Source: Taxillus chinensis (Eukaryota; Streptophyta; Magnoliopsida; Santalales; Loranthaceae). From it: 64,000 nucleotides of DNA. The stretch is from positions 52,458,400 through 52,522,399 of the forward strand of contig CM042092.1 of assembly GCA_023512835.1 (NCBI GenBank), in the 5' to 3' direction. Shown here piece by piece: positions 21,755 to 33,720 of the stretch. A program made the translations under genes and the position numbers. Under the pieces are notes generated by a model. The model was not told the DNA's origin. It made no database searches and saw only the letters and a list, made by a program, of their open reading frames with translations. Position 1 is the stretch's first letter. Each line of letters opens with the position of its first letter.

Positions 21755-22448
21755 GATGGCTGGTGGAGCAACAAACCCTAACCCTAAAACAGAGGGGCTT
21801 CTCCTCCTTATATAGACAACACAACATCAAAACGACGTAGTTTTGATTAAGTGAATCCCAACATCAAAACGACGTAGTTTTGATGGAACAAGCTATGACC
21901 TTCCCACATCCATACACACCAAAATAGTCACAATTTCAACATGGTCCTTTGGGAAAAGATGATTAGAATGACAAAACCAAGGCAACCATGCAAAAACCTG
22001 CCTGCACGCCAATTTGAACGCTAATTCCCCAATTGGCGTGCAGCCCCAAATGCACTCAAACTTCACCCCAAGCCTCCTTGCGTCTTGTAGAGGTCTGAGA
22101 AGCAAAAATATGCTTGCACGTGAAATGGGTGAATTCACGTGCAGCTCCAAATGCTCTGAAATTTCTGTGGTAGGTAGAGGACCTCATTCTAATAAACTTT
22201 TGTTCTCACATGCCAATTGTTTGAGGCCATCTACCCTGTCAGAAGTGAGCTCCAAGATCAGCCAAAACAGTTTAAAACCGCCTGTATACGCATAGCATCT
22301 TCCTAGGGCATAAATGTACGTTACCACTTGTCACATGCACCTCCCAAAAGTCCCCTCTTGGGCTCATCTCTTACCTCAAACTTGTGCACCAACATCGAAG
22401 GTGTTTGTGGTTAACTTCTTACACACGGGTCACACACGGGTCATTACA
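20568..22448 (-). repeat. Element B 3' LTR (left copy)
   Basis: TGTCACGCCCC to CGGGTCATTACA as listed. Contains the minisatellite at about 21045-21195, a (CT)21 tract at 21711-21752, telomere-like AACCCTAACCCTAAAAC near 21773, a TATA box near 21809 (minus strand), the palindrome doublet 21826-21884, and GCACGCCAATT/CACGTG sites at 22000-22220. Confidence 0.9.
21045..21200 (-). repeat. 38-bp minisatellite in element B LTR
   Basis: About four tandem copies of a 38-bp unit, CATATCCACAGCCACTCAGG followed by CTTAGCCACACGGGCTAA, with small changes; the right LTR has the same array at about 28450-28595. A looser CACAGGCAT...CAAACACTTA unit follows to 21450 and recurs in all chromovirus LTRs here. 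Confidence 0.75.
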
Positions 22449-22782
22449 TCCTCTCCCCTTTAAGACTTTTCGTCCTCGAAAAGAAATGACATACGAGGAA
22501 AACAAACACAAGCTACCCATTTGCCACACGGCGAGCCACAACACCCAAATGGGTCATACACCGCGCACAGAACATTACAAGGTACCACCATAATCCATAA
22601 CCACATGCATCACCATAATGCATATAACACATATCCACATGTCACAAATACACATCTCAAAACACATCACAAATATGAACACATGTCTAAAAGACAAAAC
22701 AAACACCAAATCATACACAACTAATACAAGAAAACACATCACTATCCCTTGGCCAACAACCACCTCCCACGCTTTAGATTGT
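22449..22782 (-). promoter_or_regulatory. Element B 3' untranslated region and PPT
   Basis: On the minus strand, TTAAAGGGGAGAGGA abuts the LTR. TTCGTCCTCGAA occurs near 22470 and again in the pol tail near 22788. The remaining A-rich sequence carries many ACACAT/CACAT phrases and no gene. Confidence 0.65.
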
Positions 22783-24223
22783 TCGTCCTCGAACAATTCT
22801 GGGTGCTGCTCACACATCACGGACTCACGTTCCCATGTCTCCTCCTCAATGCCACGGTGCTGCCACAGCACGCGAACCAAAGGAATAGCACGACCACGCA
22901 AAAAGCTTCTCTCGCCGATCTAGGATACGGATAGGGGCCTCAACAACGGACATGTCATCCATAATGTCCAACGTCCCCCAATCGATCACATGAGTGGGGT
23001 CAGGGTGATACTTCCGCAACTGGGACATGTGAAACACGTTGTGCACTCGACTTAGCCGCGGTGGTAACGCTAACTGGTAGGCCACAGGCCCCACACGATC
23101 CAGAATCTCAAAAGGACCAATAAACCGCGGAGATAGCTTGGAACCTCGCCCAAACCGTCGATGTCCACGACGTGGAGAAACACGAAGAAACACATGATCA
23201 CCAACAGAAAACTCCAAAGATCGCCGCCGCTGATCCGCATAAGATTTCTGCCGACTTTGAGCTGATAACAAACGCTGACGAATCAACTTAACCTTCTCGG
23301 TAGCCTCTTGAACCAACTATGGTCCCAAGAGAGCTGTCTCCCCCACCTCAGTCCAACACAAAGGTGATCGACACGGCCGGCCATACAACGCCTCAAAAGG
23401 AGCCATCCCAATGGATGCCTGATAACTGTTGTTGTAGGCAAACTCCACCAAAGGAAGGTGAGTTGCCCACGAACCCCCAAAATCTAACACACAGGCCCGT
23501 AACACGTCCTCCAAAGTCTGATTCGTCCTCTCTGTCTGGCCGTCAGTCTCAGGGTGGAAGGCTGTACTCAAGTGAAGTTTGGTCCCCATAGCCTCCTGCA
23601 AACCTGCCTAGAAACGGGAAGTGAACTGCGAATCCCGGTCAGAGACAACCGATGATGGTACTCCATGCAGTCTCACAATCTCGTTCATGTACAGCTGACT
23701 CAAGGTCCCAATAGAGTCCCGCTCGCGAACAGCCAGGAAATGGGCCGACTTTGTGAGTCGATCCACAATCACCCAAATCATATCTTTCCTCCCCGTGGTG
23801 GGTGGAAGACCGATCCACAAAATCCATCGCTATGTGGTCCCACTTCCACTCCGCTATGGGCAATGGTCGTAACATGCCCGCCGGCCGCCGATGCTCGGCC
23901 TTCACCTGCCGACACGTGAGGCACCGCGAAACAAAGGCAGCTACATCGCGTTTCATCCCAGGCCACCAAAAATGTCCCCGAAGCGCATGGTACATCTTCG
24001 TACCCCCTGGATGCACAAGAACTCTAGGCCGGTGAAACTCCCTCATCACCTCATCCCCGAGGAAGGAAACCACTACCAACCGCCCCCTGAAAAGACAACT
24101 CATGCTCGGGACCCTCTGTCCAGTCCTCAGATAGCTCCCTAGCCTCAATACGGGCACGGAGAACCTCACACTCAATGTCACCCAACTGTCCCTCCCGGAC
24201 GCGCTGGTACAACTCAGGCACAA
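22783..24223 (-). pseudogene. pol: Element B integrase with chromodomain-like tail
   Basis: Reads HFWWPGMKRDV, SRCLTCRQVKAEHRRPAG, then [37 protein letters not shown] (catalytic Asp kept) and [15 protein letters not shown]. The tail follows: HVFLRVSPRRG, LSPRFIGPFEILDRVG, LSRVHNVFHMSQLRKY, LVRVLWQHRGIEEETWE and ELFEDEQ. Frameshifts lie near 24080, 23812 and 22900. A TGG-to-TAG stop follows TSRF (near 23608), and another TAG lies near 23317. The ORF is read on the minus strand directly downstream of RNase H. Catalytic residues survive, so lesions are frame-type only. Confidence 0.85.
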
Positions 24224-24251
24224 CCACCAAAGGACTCGGGATGTCCCACCA

Positions 24252-25741
24252 TCACGAACAACAAGGCAGCCGCAACATCGCCAACCGCTCCATCGGCTTC
24301 CACTCTCTTACGGCCACCTCAGCTTTCCCTTTTCTGCTCAACGCGTCAGCCACAACATTACCCTTGCCCGGGGTATAGGCAAGAGTAAAGTCAAAGGTCT
24401 GCAAATACTCCACCCATCTCCTTTGCCTCAAATTCAAGTCCTTCTGAGTAAAGATGTACTGAAGGCTCTTGTGATCTGAGAACACCACAAACTTTTTCCC
24501 CAAGAGGTAGGCTGCCAACTCTTCAGGGCGAAAATGACAGCCGCCAACTCAAGATCATGGGTAGGGTAATTCTGCTCATGGGGCTTCAACTGCCTCGACC
24601 CATAAGCTACAACACTGTGCTCTTGCATAAGCACACACCCCAATCCAACCCTGGATGCATCACAATATACCTCATATGGGATATCCTCCCGAGGTAACCT
24701 CAACACCGGTGCAGTGGTCAAACGGGTTTTGAGAGCCTCAAACGCCTGCTGACACTTGTCAGTCCAATCAAACTTCACGCCCTTCCAAGTCAACGCTGTC
24801 ATAGGAGCTACCAAACGGGAGAACCCCTCGACAAAACGACGATAGTACCCCGCCAAGCCAAGAAAGCTACGGATCTCAAAAACGTTGGTTGGCCTCGCCC
24901 ACGATGCCACAGCCTCAATCTTGGCTGGGTCCACCCTAACTCCCTCAGCTGACACCACATGGCCAAGAAAGTGAACCTCCTGCAGCCAAAACTCACACTT
25001 GCTAAACTTAGCAAACAGCTGTTGGTCCCTCAAGGTTTGCAACACTGTTGCTAAGTGCTCCACATGCTCCTTCTCGGTCTTGGAATACACCAAGATATCA
25101 TCAATAAACACCACCACAAACGAATCCAAGTAGGGAGCAAAGACTTGGTTCATCAAATGCATAAACACTGCTGGCGCATTAGATAGCCCGAAAGGCATCA
25201 CTACCCACTCAAAATGCCCATACCTGCACCGAAAGGCCGTCTTAGGGATGTCCTCCTCCCTAACCCTGAGTTGGTGATACCCCGACCGTAAATCTATTTT
25301 GGAAAACCACTGGGCTCCACTCAACTGGTCAAATAGGTCATCTATCCGAGGCAACGGGTACTTGTTCTTCACAGTCACTGAATTCAGCTTCCTGTAGTCG
25401 ATGCAGAGACGAAGCGTGCCATCTGCCTTCTTAGCAAAGAGCACAGGAGCACCCCAAGGTGGGGTACTCGGTCTGATATACCCCTGGTCCCCCAACTCCT
25501 CTATTTGCCTCTGCAGCTCCCTCAGCTCGGCTGGCCCCATACGATACGCTACTTGGGAAATCGGACCCGTTCCCGGCACCAACTCAATGGTGAACTCCAC
25601 ACTCCTCTGCGGAGGTAAACTCCTCAACTAGTCAGGGAAGACATCCTGAAATTGGTCCACAACAGCGGGCCACACCCTCTTTTCCACCTTACCCTCCTCA
25701 GCAAAGGTTAGGGCTGCCAACCTGTGGGTAATGGCACCCCA
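24252..25741 (-). pseudogene. pol: Element B reverse transcriptase and RNase H
   Basis: The longest intact stretch in the window for this family (24434-25627). [78 protein letters not shown] and [11 protein letters not shown]. RNase [17 protein letters not shown] (Asp intact), [12 protein letters not shown], then after a frameshift near 24515 [15 protein letters not shown] and GKGNVVADALSR. Stops lie at 25628-25630 and 25742-25744 in the linker from protease. Compared with element A, both catalytic sites look normal. Confidence 0.9.
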
Positions 25742-25744
25742 CTA

Positions 25745-27568
25745 GTCCAACACTAGCCTGGCCCGACTCGCCTCACAGTCCCACTCCCCCTGCAGGGTGC
25801 AAGAGGTCCCTGCAGGTGTCACGAAGGATACACGCCTCCGATAACAATCTATCTTGGCCTGGAAAGCCATAAGCCAATCCATACCCAAGATCAGGTCAAA
25901 CGTCCTCAAAGGCATTACATACAAGTCAAAACTCAGCTCCACCTCTCCTAGGGTTAACACACAGTCACGACACACACGCCGTACCTCAATCATGCCTCCC
26001 ACCGGAGACTCCACAACTAGGGGCCTCACGGCCTCCACACAAGCTAACCCCAAGCCATCAATAAGAAGCTCGGCAGCGAAGGAACACGATGCACCCGTAT
26101 CAAAAAGAACAAAAGCTAACGTACGGGAAATCAAGAGGGTACCTCTAACCACCGATGGTCCTGCTCCACCCTCAGCTGGTGGGGGTGGTAGCTCAGCCTC
26201 CTCCTGGTACGTCGCCTCTAGCGCAAACACCCTTCCTTGGCCCGTGCCACTGGTCGGCTCACTCACTGGACGCTTCCCGCTAAGGTTGCCTCCAGCTTCA
26301 GTCTGCTGCCGCTCCGGCCTCCCCTGGGGTCGGGTCTGACTCGATCCTGCCTGACTAGCCTGCCACTGACAAGCTGGTCTCTCTGCTGGTGTACGGAAAC
26401 TGGCGTCACTCCTCATGCTGGATGCCATGCCTCCAACTCCCTTGTTGCTACTCCGGCAAACCCGGCTCAAATGGCCTTCTCGTCCACAGCTATTGCATCG
26501 CCAGTTCTTCTTGGGACACTCCCTCTTGAAGTGGCCTTGCTCCCCACAGCAATGACAACCGCTGGGGAGTCCTCCTGCCGGACCTTCCTATCTGCTACCG
26601 CCAAAGCTAGACCTCCCTGGGGGCACTGATGGTTGTCCCCGACTGCGGAAAGAACTGCTATCCCTTTCCTCAGTCTTGGGCCGCTTGGACCCGGAATCAC
26701 GCTCCAACCCACCCTGCAACGGGCGACCCTGATGGGTCTGCCTCCCATCATCCAGCTCCCTCTCAGCTATTCGGGCTGTCTCCACAACCTCAGCATAGGT
26801 CCTCAAACGCAGAATTGCCACCCTCTGCCTAAGGGCTGGCCTGAGACCCAAGGTGAACTTGTGGGCCTTCAGGTCCTCCCTTGCCACAGTCTTAGGAGCA
26901 AACCTACTCAAGCTCCGGAACTCCCGCTCATACTCAGGTACCGTCCTGGATCCCTGCTTCAAGCTGCCGAATTCTTCCCTCTTCTGCCATCTCACTGATT
27001 CCGGGAAGAACTCATCATGGAAGAGTTACAAGAACTCCTCCCAAAGCATGAGTTGCACCGCACGGCTCCCCGCGACACTCGTCCACCACTCCAAAGCATC
27101 CCCCTCCAGCTGCCGAATTGCTAGTCGCACCTTATCCTCTTCCCGGGGCAGCAGAAAGGAGAACACATGCTCGATCTGCCTCAACCACTGCTCAGCTACC
27201 ACAGGATCACCTTCCCCCTTGAATCGCGGAGGTTGTTCCTTTCGAAACTGTGTCACCACGTCATCCTCTGCACGAGTCGGTACACCACCCAGTGAACTCT
27301 CACGCTCACGAGGCAGCTCTCCTACTGGTGGTGGTGGTGGTGGTGGTGGTGGTACCACCTGCTGTGCTGCCATCTCACAGCGCACCTCCTCCCGAACCTC
27401 CTGCCGGAGTCCCTCCCGTAGCTCTCGTACCTCCAGCCGGATGCCTTCTCGTAGCTGTGCCAGCAACAACGCATGCCCTCCAACGGACGGTCCCGCACCC
27501 GGACCCTCATGGGTAGATGACTCATCAGCCACTGCCCCGGACGCACGTGTCACTCTCCTCGGCAGCAT
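25745..27568 (-). pseudogene. gag: Element B gag and protease
   Basis: ATG at 27568 (MLPRRVTRAS). A run of nine prolines is encoded by a (GGT)n tract near 27325-27353. Gag core: PPRFKGEGDPVVAEQWLRQ, FSFLLPREEDKVRLAIRQL and EFRSLSRFAPKTVAREDLK. Knuckles: CHCCGEQGHFKREC and CNSCGREGHLSRVC. Protease: LFDTGASCSFAAELL and LILGMDWLMAFQAKID. Stops at 27026-27028 (TAA) and near 26588 (TAG). Otherwise full length and in one frame. Confidence 0.9.
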
Positions 27569-27976
27569 TCTTACTACACGAAGTAAGAAGCACAACGTCA
27601 AAACAAATTTATAATCTATCGCGTCATTACGTCTACCCCACTGATCAATTCCACTATCACATGACATTACACACATACATCGTATCAATCACATTTCACA
27701 GTTCAGTATGCATTGCCAAACAAATCAGAGTTGCACATTTCACTTAATCATTTTATCTTATCCACAGTTTAGCACACATTCACAGCAAATGCAACTAGTG
27801 CCCTAATGCCAATGCATGCAAATCCTACCACAAGACTGGACTACCCTAAGTACACCTTGGAGGCTCAAAGAGGACCAGGTTGATCAGGCATGTCCCTCCA
27901 GGCTCCTCCAAAGGACTTTGGATAACCAGGTCCGCCCACTACCCTAGGCCAACTAGACCATGCTCTGATACCATAT
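27569..27976 (-). promoter_or_regulatory. Element B leader with primer binding site
   Basis: PBS complement at 27962-27973, three bases from the LTR. The block 27785-27976, with AACTAGTGCCCTAATGCCA, TGCATGCA and CTACCCTAGGCCAACTAG, is conserved in A, C, D and E. The remainder to the gag ATG is non-coding. Confidence 0.8.
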
Positions 27977-29116
27977 TGTCACGCCCCGAATTTCCAACCC
28001 GAGGAAAGCGGTACGTGACTCCCCTTGTACCCACACGGAGGGCAAAGGGGTTAGGGTGCAAACCCCGAATATAACATTTTAAACATCCACAACACATTCA
28101 AGAAAGTAAAGTTCATAAAAGCAACCCACAATCCAAACCAGTCTTTATTACAACAAAATCCTCTTTTCAATCCATCCCCACTGGGGTTACATCAATTCCC
28201 ATAAAAATAACATAAATGGTAGACAGTAAAGTAAATAAGGTCTTCCACCTTGGGGTCCCTCCTAACGCATGTATGTTCCTGAAAGAAAACACAACATAGA
28301 GGGAGGGGTGAGCAACCACAGCTCAGTAGGGATCATGTCTCCCCAACCCATCCCATGCTCCTAGCGTCTACATGAGTGTGTACGGGTGCGGTGTAGTGAC
28401 AATAAAATGTAAACAAGTTGTATTCCACATTCACATGGCACACACCTATCCACAACCATACAGGCTTAGCCATATAGGCTAACATATCCACAGCCACTCA
28501 GGCTTAGCCACACGGGCTAACATATCCACAGCCTCTCAGGCTTAGCCACACGGACTAACATATCCACGGCCATATAGGCTTAGCCACACAGGCTAACAGT
28601 TCCAGTCCCGGGCTTCCACAGCCACCGGGTTCCACAAGCACAGCATACAAGTTCACACAGGCAATAAACCAAACACGTAGCATACACACTTTCACAGGCA
28701 TAATACCAAACACTTAGTTCGCACAGCCCATCAGGCATAAAATCAAACACTTGACATGCAGAGTCTCACAGGTATTTTACCAAACGCTTAACATGCATAC
28801 ATTCACAAACCCACAAACCCAGCCACATAGACATATCCACACAGGCATTTTATCGAACACTTAATATGCACACCATCCAACACCAGAATACATCAAAAAC
28901 TGCCATTGAAGGCCAACATCCATATAGGAGATCACACCTATATGGATTACATATATATATAAACAGGTATAACTCTATAATCTGCCCTAGAACCCTAGGA
29001 TAGAGGAGGATTTAGGAAGAATAGAACCCCTACCTTGTATGTTCTCCTGCTCCCACTTCCACGCAAGACTCCAACCACCCACGCAAGACGCTCCGGCAGC
29101 CACCAGAAGCTCTCCT

Positions 29117-29148
<32 letters not shown>

Positions 29149-29843
29149 CGACAGCTGGTGGAGCAACAAACCCTAACCCTAAAACAGAGGGGCTTCTCCT
29201 CCTTATATAGACAACACAACATCAAAACGACGTAGTTTTGATGAAGTGAATCCCAGCATCAAAACGACGTAGTTTTGATGGAACAAGCTATGACCTTCCC
29301 ACATCCATACACACCAAAATAGTCACAATTTCAACATGGTCCTTTGGGAAAAGATGATTAGAATGACAAAACCAAGGCAACCATGCAAAAACCTGCCTGC
29401 ACTCTAATTTGAACACCAATTCCCCAATTGGCGTGCAGCCCCAAATGTACTCAAACTTCACCCCAAGCCTCCTTGTATCTTGTAGAGGTCTGAGAAGCAA
29501 AAATATGCTTGCACGTGAAATGGGTGAATTCACGTGTAGCTCCAAATGCTCTGAAATTTCTGTGGTAGGTAGAGGACCTCATTCCAAGAAACTTTTGTTC
29601 TTGCACGCCAATTGTTTGAGGCCATCTACCCTATCAAAAGTGAGCTCCAAGATCAGCCAAAACAGCTTAAAACCGCCTGTATACGCATAGCATCTTCCTA
29701 GGGCATAACTGTACGTTACCACTTGTCACATGCACCTCCCAAAAGTCCCCTCTTGGGCTCATCTCTTACCTCAAACTTGTGCACCAACATCCAAGGTGTT
29801 TGTGGTTAACTTCTTACACACGGGTCACACACGGGTCATTACA
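27977..29843 (-). repeat. Element B 5' LTR (right copy)
   Basis: Collinear with the left LTR. The (CT)14 tract at 29120-29147 is shorter than in the left copy. Palindrome doublet 29221-29242 and 29258-29279. Ends CACACGGGTCATTACA, followed by TGAAC. Confidence 0.9.
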
Positions 29844-29848
29844 TGAAC

Positions 29849-30650
29849 CCACAATATCAGCCTCAGGACGGGAACTTTTACTCAACCAACCAATCCCAAT
29901 TTGAGCAATCAAAGCAGCCATGGCGGAGGCAAAAAACAGGAAAGGAGAAATTCGATCAAATTCCTATCACATACACGGAGGCGTACACCAGATTATTGGT
30001 AGCAAGACTTGTCAGTCCAGTGCCCTTAAAAAAGTTAAGCCCTCCATATCCTGATTGTACAAAGCTGATACCAGTTGCACATACCATGGAGGTGGAATTG
30101 GACATGACACAGAAGGTTGTTTCGCCCTAAAAAAAGGAAGCTACAACATTTAAGAGATGTTGGGTGGTTGGACTTCTCTAAAATGGCTGGCACTCCCAAT
30201 GTGGGTACCAACCCTCTTCCGGAACACTCAGCCAATGTTGCCCATATAATAGCTGAATATGGAAGTTCTCCTAAACAAGCTTCCACAATCAAGATGGACA
30301 AGTGTTAGTTATTCACGACCCTACACAAGAATGGACTCATAGTAACCAAAAATGTGACTGAGGCCAATAAGGGCAACAACTGGAAGAGGCGTTGCCTTTA
30401 TCATAAGACAGCTTATGGACACGATTTAGAAGAGTGTACAGAATTCCAAGAAGCAGTTCAAAAGCTGCTAGACTCTAAAAGGCTGGAGATCTCAGGATTG
30501 GAAGAACACCATGAGGTCTGTATGGCCTCCACTAATAGAACACAAGTGGCGCCCAGGCTTGGGGCACCGAAACCCTTAATTATTCAATACACGGAGAAGT
30601 CGAAGGCCGACTCATTGATGCAAAACGTCAAAACCCTTACTATTTAGGAG
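29849..30650 (+). pseudogene. gag: Tat gag, second part
   Basis: Resumes in frame after element B: PQYQPQDGNFYSTNQS, PITYTEAYTRLLVARLVSPV. Near 30070-30160, across a frameshift, lies HGGGIGHDTEGCFALKK, the short Cys/His motif (C-YH-GHDTE-C) found in Tat and Athila gag. A second such motif, RRCLYHKTAYGHDLEECTEF, is at about 30390-30450. Stops at 30128-30130, 30306-30308 and 30645-30647. The two Cys/His motifs likely served as nucleic-acid-binding knuckles. Confidence 0.75.
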
Positions 30651-32061
30651 CCATCACCTTTCCCATACAAGGATGATAAAGCAGTGCCATGGAATTATCA
30701 CTACAAGTCCGTCATCGTAGGGGTTCCTATAGAAGAGAAGAAGACAAGAAGTGGTCGTTCATACACACCGCAAGAAGTCAATAAAGCTGATTAGGGTAAA
30801 TCCATGGAGCAAATTATTATTCCAAAACCAATATTGGCTAACAAAAATACCTCTATCTCAGAAGAGGAGGTAACTGAATTTCTGAAGCTAATCAAGCAGA
30901 GTGAGTACAACATCATTGATCAGTTGAGTCGATAGCCAGCTCGTATCTCACTATCATCTCTACTCATGGATTCTACTCTACATCGGGAAACCCTTATGAA
31001 GGTCTTGAGTAAAGCTTATGTCCCTCCGTCTATCTCCGTAGAAAATTTAGACGGAATTGCAAATAACATCGTGGCAAGCAACTTTCTTAGCTTCAGTGAA
31101 AAAGAGCTCCCTCAAGAAGGTGTTGGACATATCAAAGCTTTGCATATCTTTGTTAAGTGCAAGGACCACATCATCTCGCGTGTACTAATTGATCATGGGT
31201 CATCTCTGAATATTATGCCAGCACCCATTCTAAAGCAACTACCGGTGGATCCATCTCACATCTGCCCTACTAACATGATTGTCAGGGCTTTCGATGGAGA
31301 AAAATGAGAAGTAGTAAGAACCCTAGATGTACCACTACAAATCGGTCTAAGTACTTTCACTGTGGAGTTCCAAGTCATGGATATTGCTCCTTACTATAGC
31401 TGCCTATACGGAAGGTCGTGGATTCATGCAGCAGGGGCAATTCCCTCAACCCTCCATCAAAAGGTTAAATTCATTGTAAACGGGCAACTCATATGCGTGT
31501 CCGGAGAAGCATAAATCCTTGTGACCAAACCTCTCTCTGTCCCCTACATTGAAAGTAGTGAAGATATCCCTGAGTGTTCCTTTTGCTCATTCGAGGTTGT
31601 CAATGCAACCTACCTTCCAAATCCTACAACTGATCAGGATATTGGGACACAGCTACCAAAAACATCAAGGATGGTAACGTCAGTCATGTTGAAGCTGGGC
31701 CACAAAGTAAGAGAAGGCTTGGGCTTGCAAGGACAAGGGATCAAAGAACTTGTTACCATTTGAAGTACAATTGGTAGATTTGGGTTAGGCTATAAGCTTA
31801 CTAAAGCTGACAGGAAATTAGAGACTACAAGAAGAAGGGATAGCCAACTGGCTAAACTAGAGAAAAGAACCTTCCAAGAACAAAAGATGACTTTCCCACC
31901 ACTCAGAGCTACATTCTGGAGTGCAGGGTTCATAAATCGAAGGGAAGAGATAGTGGCCGCTACAGGGGATGATAATGAAGAGGTGGAGCTAGGTCGGGTA
32001 TGCCAAGGAAATTCGGGGCAAGAACTGGACAATTGGAAAAGCTTGGACCTCCCTATCATGT
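30651..32061 (+). pseudogene. Tat protease region with G-patch motif
   Basis: The aspartic-protease-like signature is VLIDHGSSLNIMP at about 31180-31218; most relatives have Asp-Asn-Gly-Ser, so His here is a change. It is followed by FTVEFQVMDIAPYYSCLYGR and WIHAAGAIPSTLHQKVKF. A G-patch-like stretch, MLKLGHKVREGLGLQGQGI, is at about 31686-31742, as in many Tat-type polyproteins. Stops at 30792-30794, 30933-30935, 31305-31307, 31512-31514, 31761-31763 and 32059-32061 break it throughout. Confidence 0.7.
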
Positions 32062-32273
32062 AAACAGTTCAAGGAACCTGCTAGGGCATTTTCAGTGTTT
32101 TCTCTTTGTTGTTTTTCAATTTCAAATTTTGAATTTGCTGTAATCTTTAATTTGAAAATTTAGAATAAAATAAAACTTTTTTAAAGCATCCCCTTGCATT
32201 TCATGGCACGTGCATTATCATATATAGTTGAGTAAGTCAGACTTTTTCAAACAGGTATGATAAATTTAGAGAT
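32062..32273 (+). other. Spacer or possible intron between Tat protease and RT
   Basis: AT-rich, with AATAAAATAAAA near 32164 and TTGCATTTCATGGCACGTGC at 32191-32210, ending TTTTTCAAACAG near 32254, which looks like a 3' splice site. Ogre/Tat elements are known to carry an intron in this position. Splicing of this copy is inference. Confidence 0.4.
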
Positions 32274-33720
32274 ATGGTAAAGAAAGAAGAAATGAGTTGC
32301 TTAAGACTTGACCATAATCCAAACTGGGAACAGTCAGTGTCTGAGATAGAGGAAGTTGGCACAGTAGAAGATCCCGAGCTACCAGAAGATATCAAGCTCC
32401 TGCTAGAAAAAGAAGACCGGCCCAATATCCCTAGTGAAGACCCAGTCACAGTCGTAAACTTCGGAACAACCACTGATGCCCTACATTGATGTGTTCACCT
32501 GGTCCTACAAATATATGCCAGGATTAGATATAGATATAATGCAACACCAGTTGCCCTTGAGACCTGAGTGTAAGCCTGTCCAGCAAAAGCTAAGGAGGAT
32601 GAGACCAGAGATGATACTAAAGATCAAGGAAGAAGTCAAAAAGCAATGGGATGCAGGGTTCCTTAGTGTAGCCCACTATCCAGAATGGGTCGCCAATATC
32701 ATACTAGTTCCAAAGAAAGGGGGGAAAGTCTGTATGTGTGTAGACTATCGCGACCTCAATATGGCTAGTCCTAAAGATAACTTCCCACTACCTCACATTA
32801 ACACTTTGGTAGACAACACTGCAAGACATACTATGTTTTCCTTCATGGATGGGTTCTCTGGCTATAACCAAATTCGGATGGATTCTGATCACAAGGAAAA
32901 GACTACATTCATCACTATATGGGGCACCTTATGCTACAATGTCATGCCTTTCGGACTCAAAAATGCCAGGGTAACTTATCAAAGAGCCATGGTAACACTA
33001 TTCCATGACATAATGCACAAAGAAGTAGAGGTCTATGTCGATGATATGATCGCCAAGTCGTAAGGAGACAAGGATCATGTGGAAGTGTTGTGTAAGCTCT
33101 TCAACAGACTATGAAAATACGAATTGAAGTTAAATCTAGCCAAATGTACCTTTGGGGCTACTTTAGGCAAGCTATTGGGATTCATCGTCAGTCAATGGGG
33201 AATTGAGATTGATCCCGATAAAGTCCAGGCCATCCAATATATGCCTGTGCCAAAAACTATCAAAGAAGTTAGAGGATTCCTCGGAAGACTCAACTACATC
33301 GCTGGGTTCATTTCACAACTCACTATGACTTGTGAACCCGTCTTCAAGGTGCTGCGCAAGAATAGTCCCGAGGTGCAGAACAATGAATGTCAGGAGGCCT
33401 TTGATACAATTAAGCAGTATTTGATGAACCCTCCAATTTTGGTTCCCCCAGTATCCGGTCAACCTCTGATTCTGTACTTAACAGTCCGAGACACCTCGAT
33501 GGGTTGTGTACTGGGACAACATGATGCGTCAGGGAAGAAAAAGCAAATCATTTACTATCTGATCAAGAAGTTTACACCTTGTGAGGAAAAGTACAATCCT
33601 CTGGAAAAGACTTGTTATGCCCTCGCTTGGACAACATGAAGATTAAGGCAGTATACACTCTACCATACCACATGGCTCATCTCTAGACATGACCCACTCA
33701 AATACCTATTGGAAAAGCCA
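32274..33720 (+). pseudogene. pol: Tat reverse transcriptase and first RNase H
   Basis: RT starts with DPVTVVNFGTT, a small deletion or frameshift near 32470, then DVFTWSYKYMPGLD, RRMRPEM, VCMCVDYRDLNMASPKDNFP, FSFMDGFSGYNQIRM, KTTFITIWGTLCYNVMPFGL and VYVDDMIAKS (catalytic DD intact, stop directly after at 33061). The connection and RNase H follow: LGFIVSQWGIEIDPDKVQAI, VRGFLGRLNYIAGFISQL, then DTSMGCVLGQHD and EEKYNPLEKTCYALAW. Stops at 33112 and 33637-33639. The first RNase H seems weakened: TVRDTSMG stands where a catalytic Asp-Ala-Ser is usual. Confidence 0.88.

Larger units (their letters stand above)
20568..29843 (-). mobile_element. Element B: full-length chromovirus (Ty3/gypsy)
   Basis: LTRs 20568-22448 and 27977-29843 flank minus-strand gag-protease-RT-RNase H-integrase. 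The PBS complement GCTCTGATACCA is at 27962-27973; the PPT is at 22449-22466. Target copies are CGAAC (20563-20567) and TGAAC (29844-29848), one apparent CpG transition apart. It inserted antisense into Tat gag. The proteins match element A family-wide but carry different lesions, and RT and RNase H active sites are intact. The LTRs differ at few positions apart from the CT microsatellite (42 versus 28 bases), suggesting a fairly recent insertion. Confidence 0.92.

Noticed and set aside
21586..21830. Short frames with Arg-Glu or Ser-Leu repeats around LTR leaders
   Set aside because: They are translations of the (CT)n microsatellite.
26853..27614. 253-codon plus-strand frame opposite element B gag
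   Set aside because: Serine-rich shadow of the gag coding strand.
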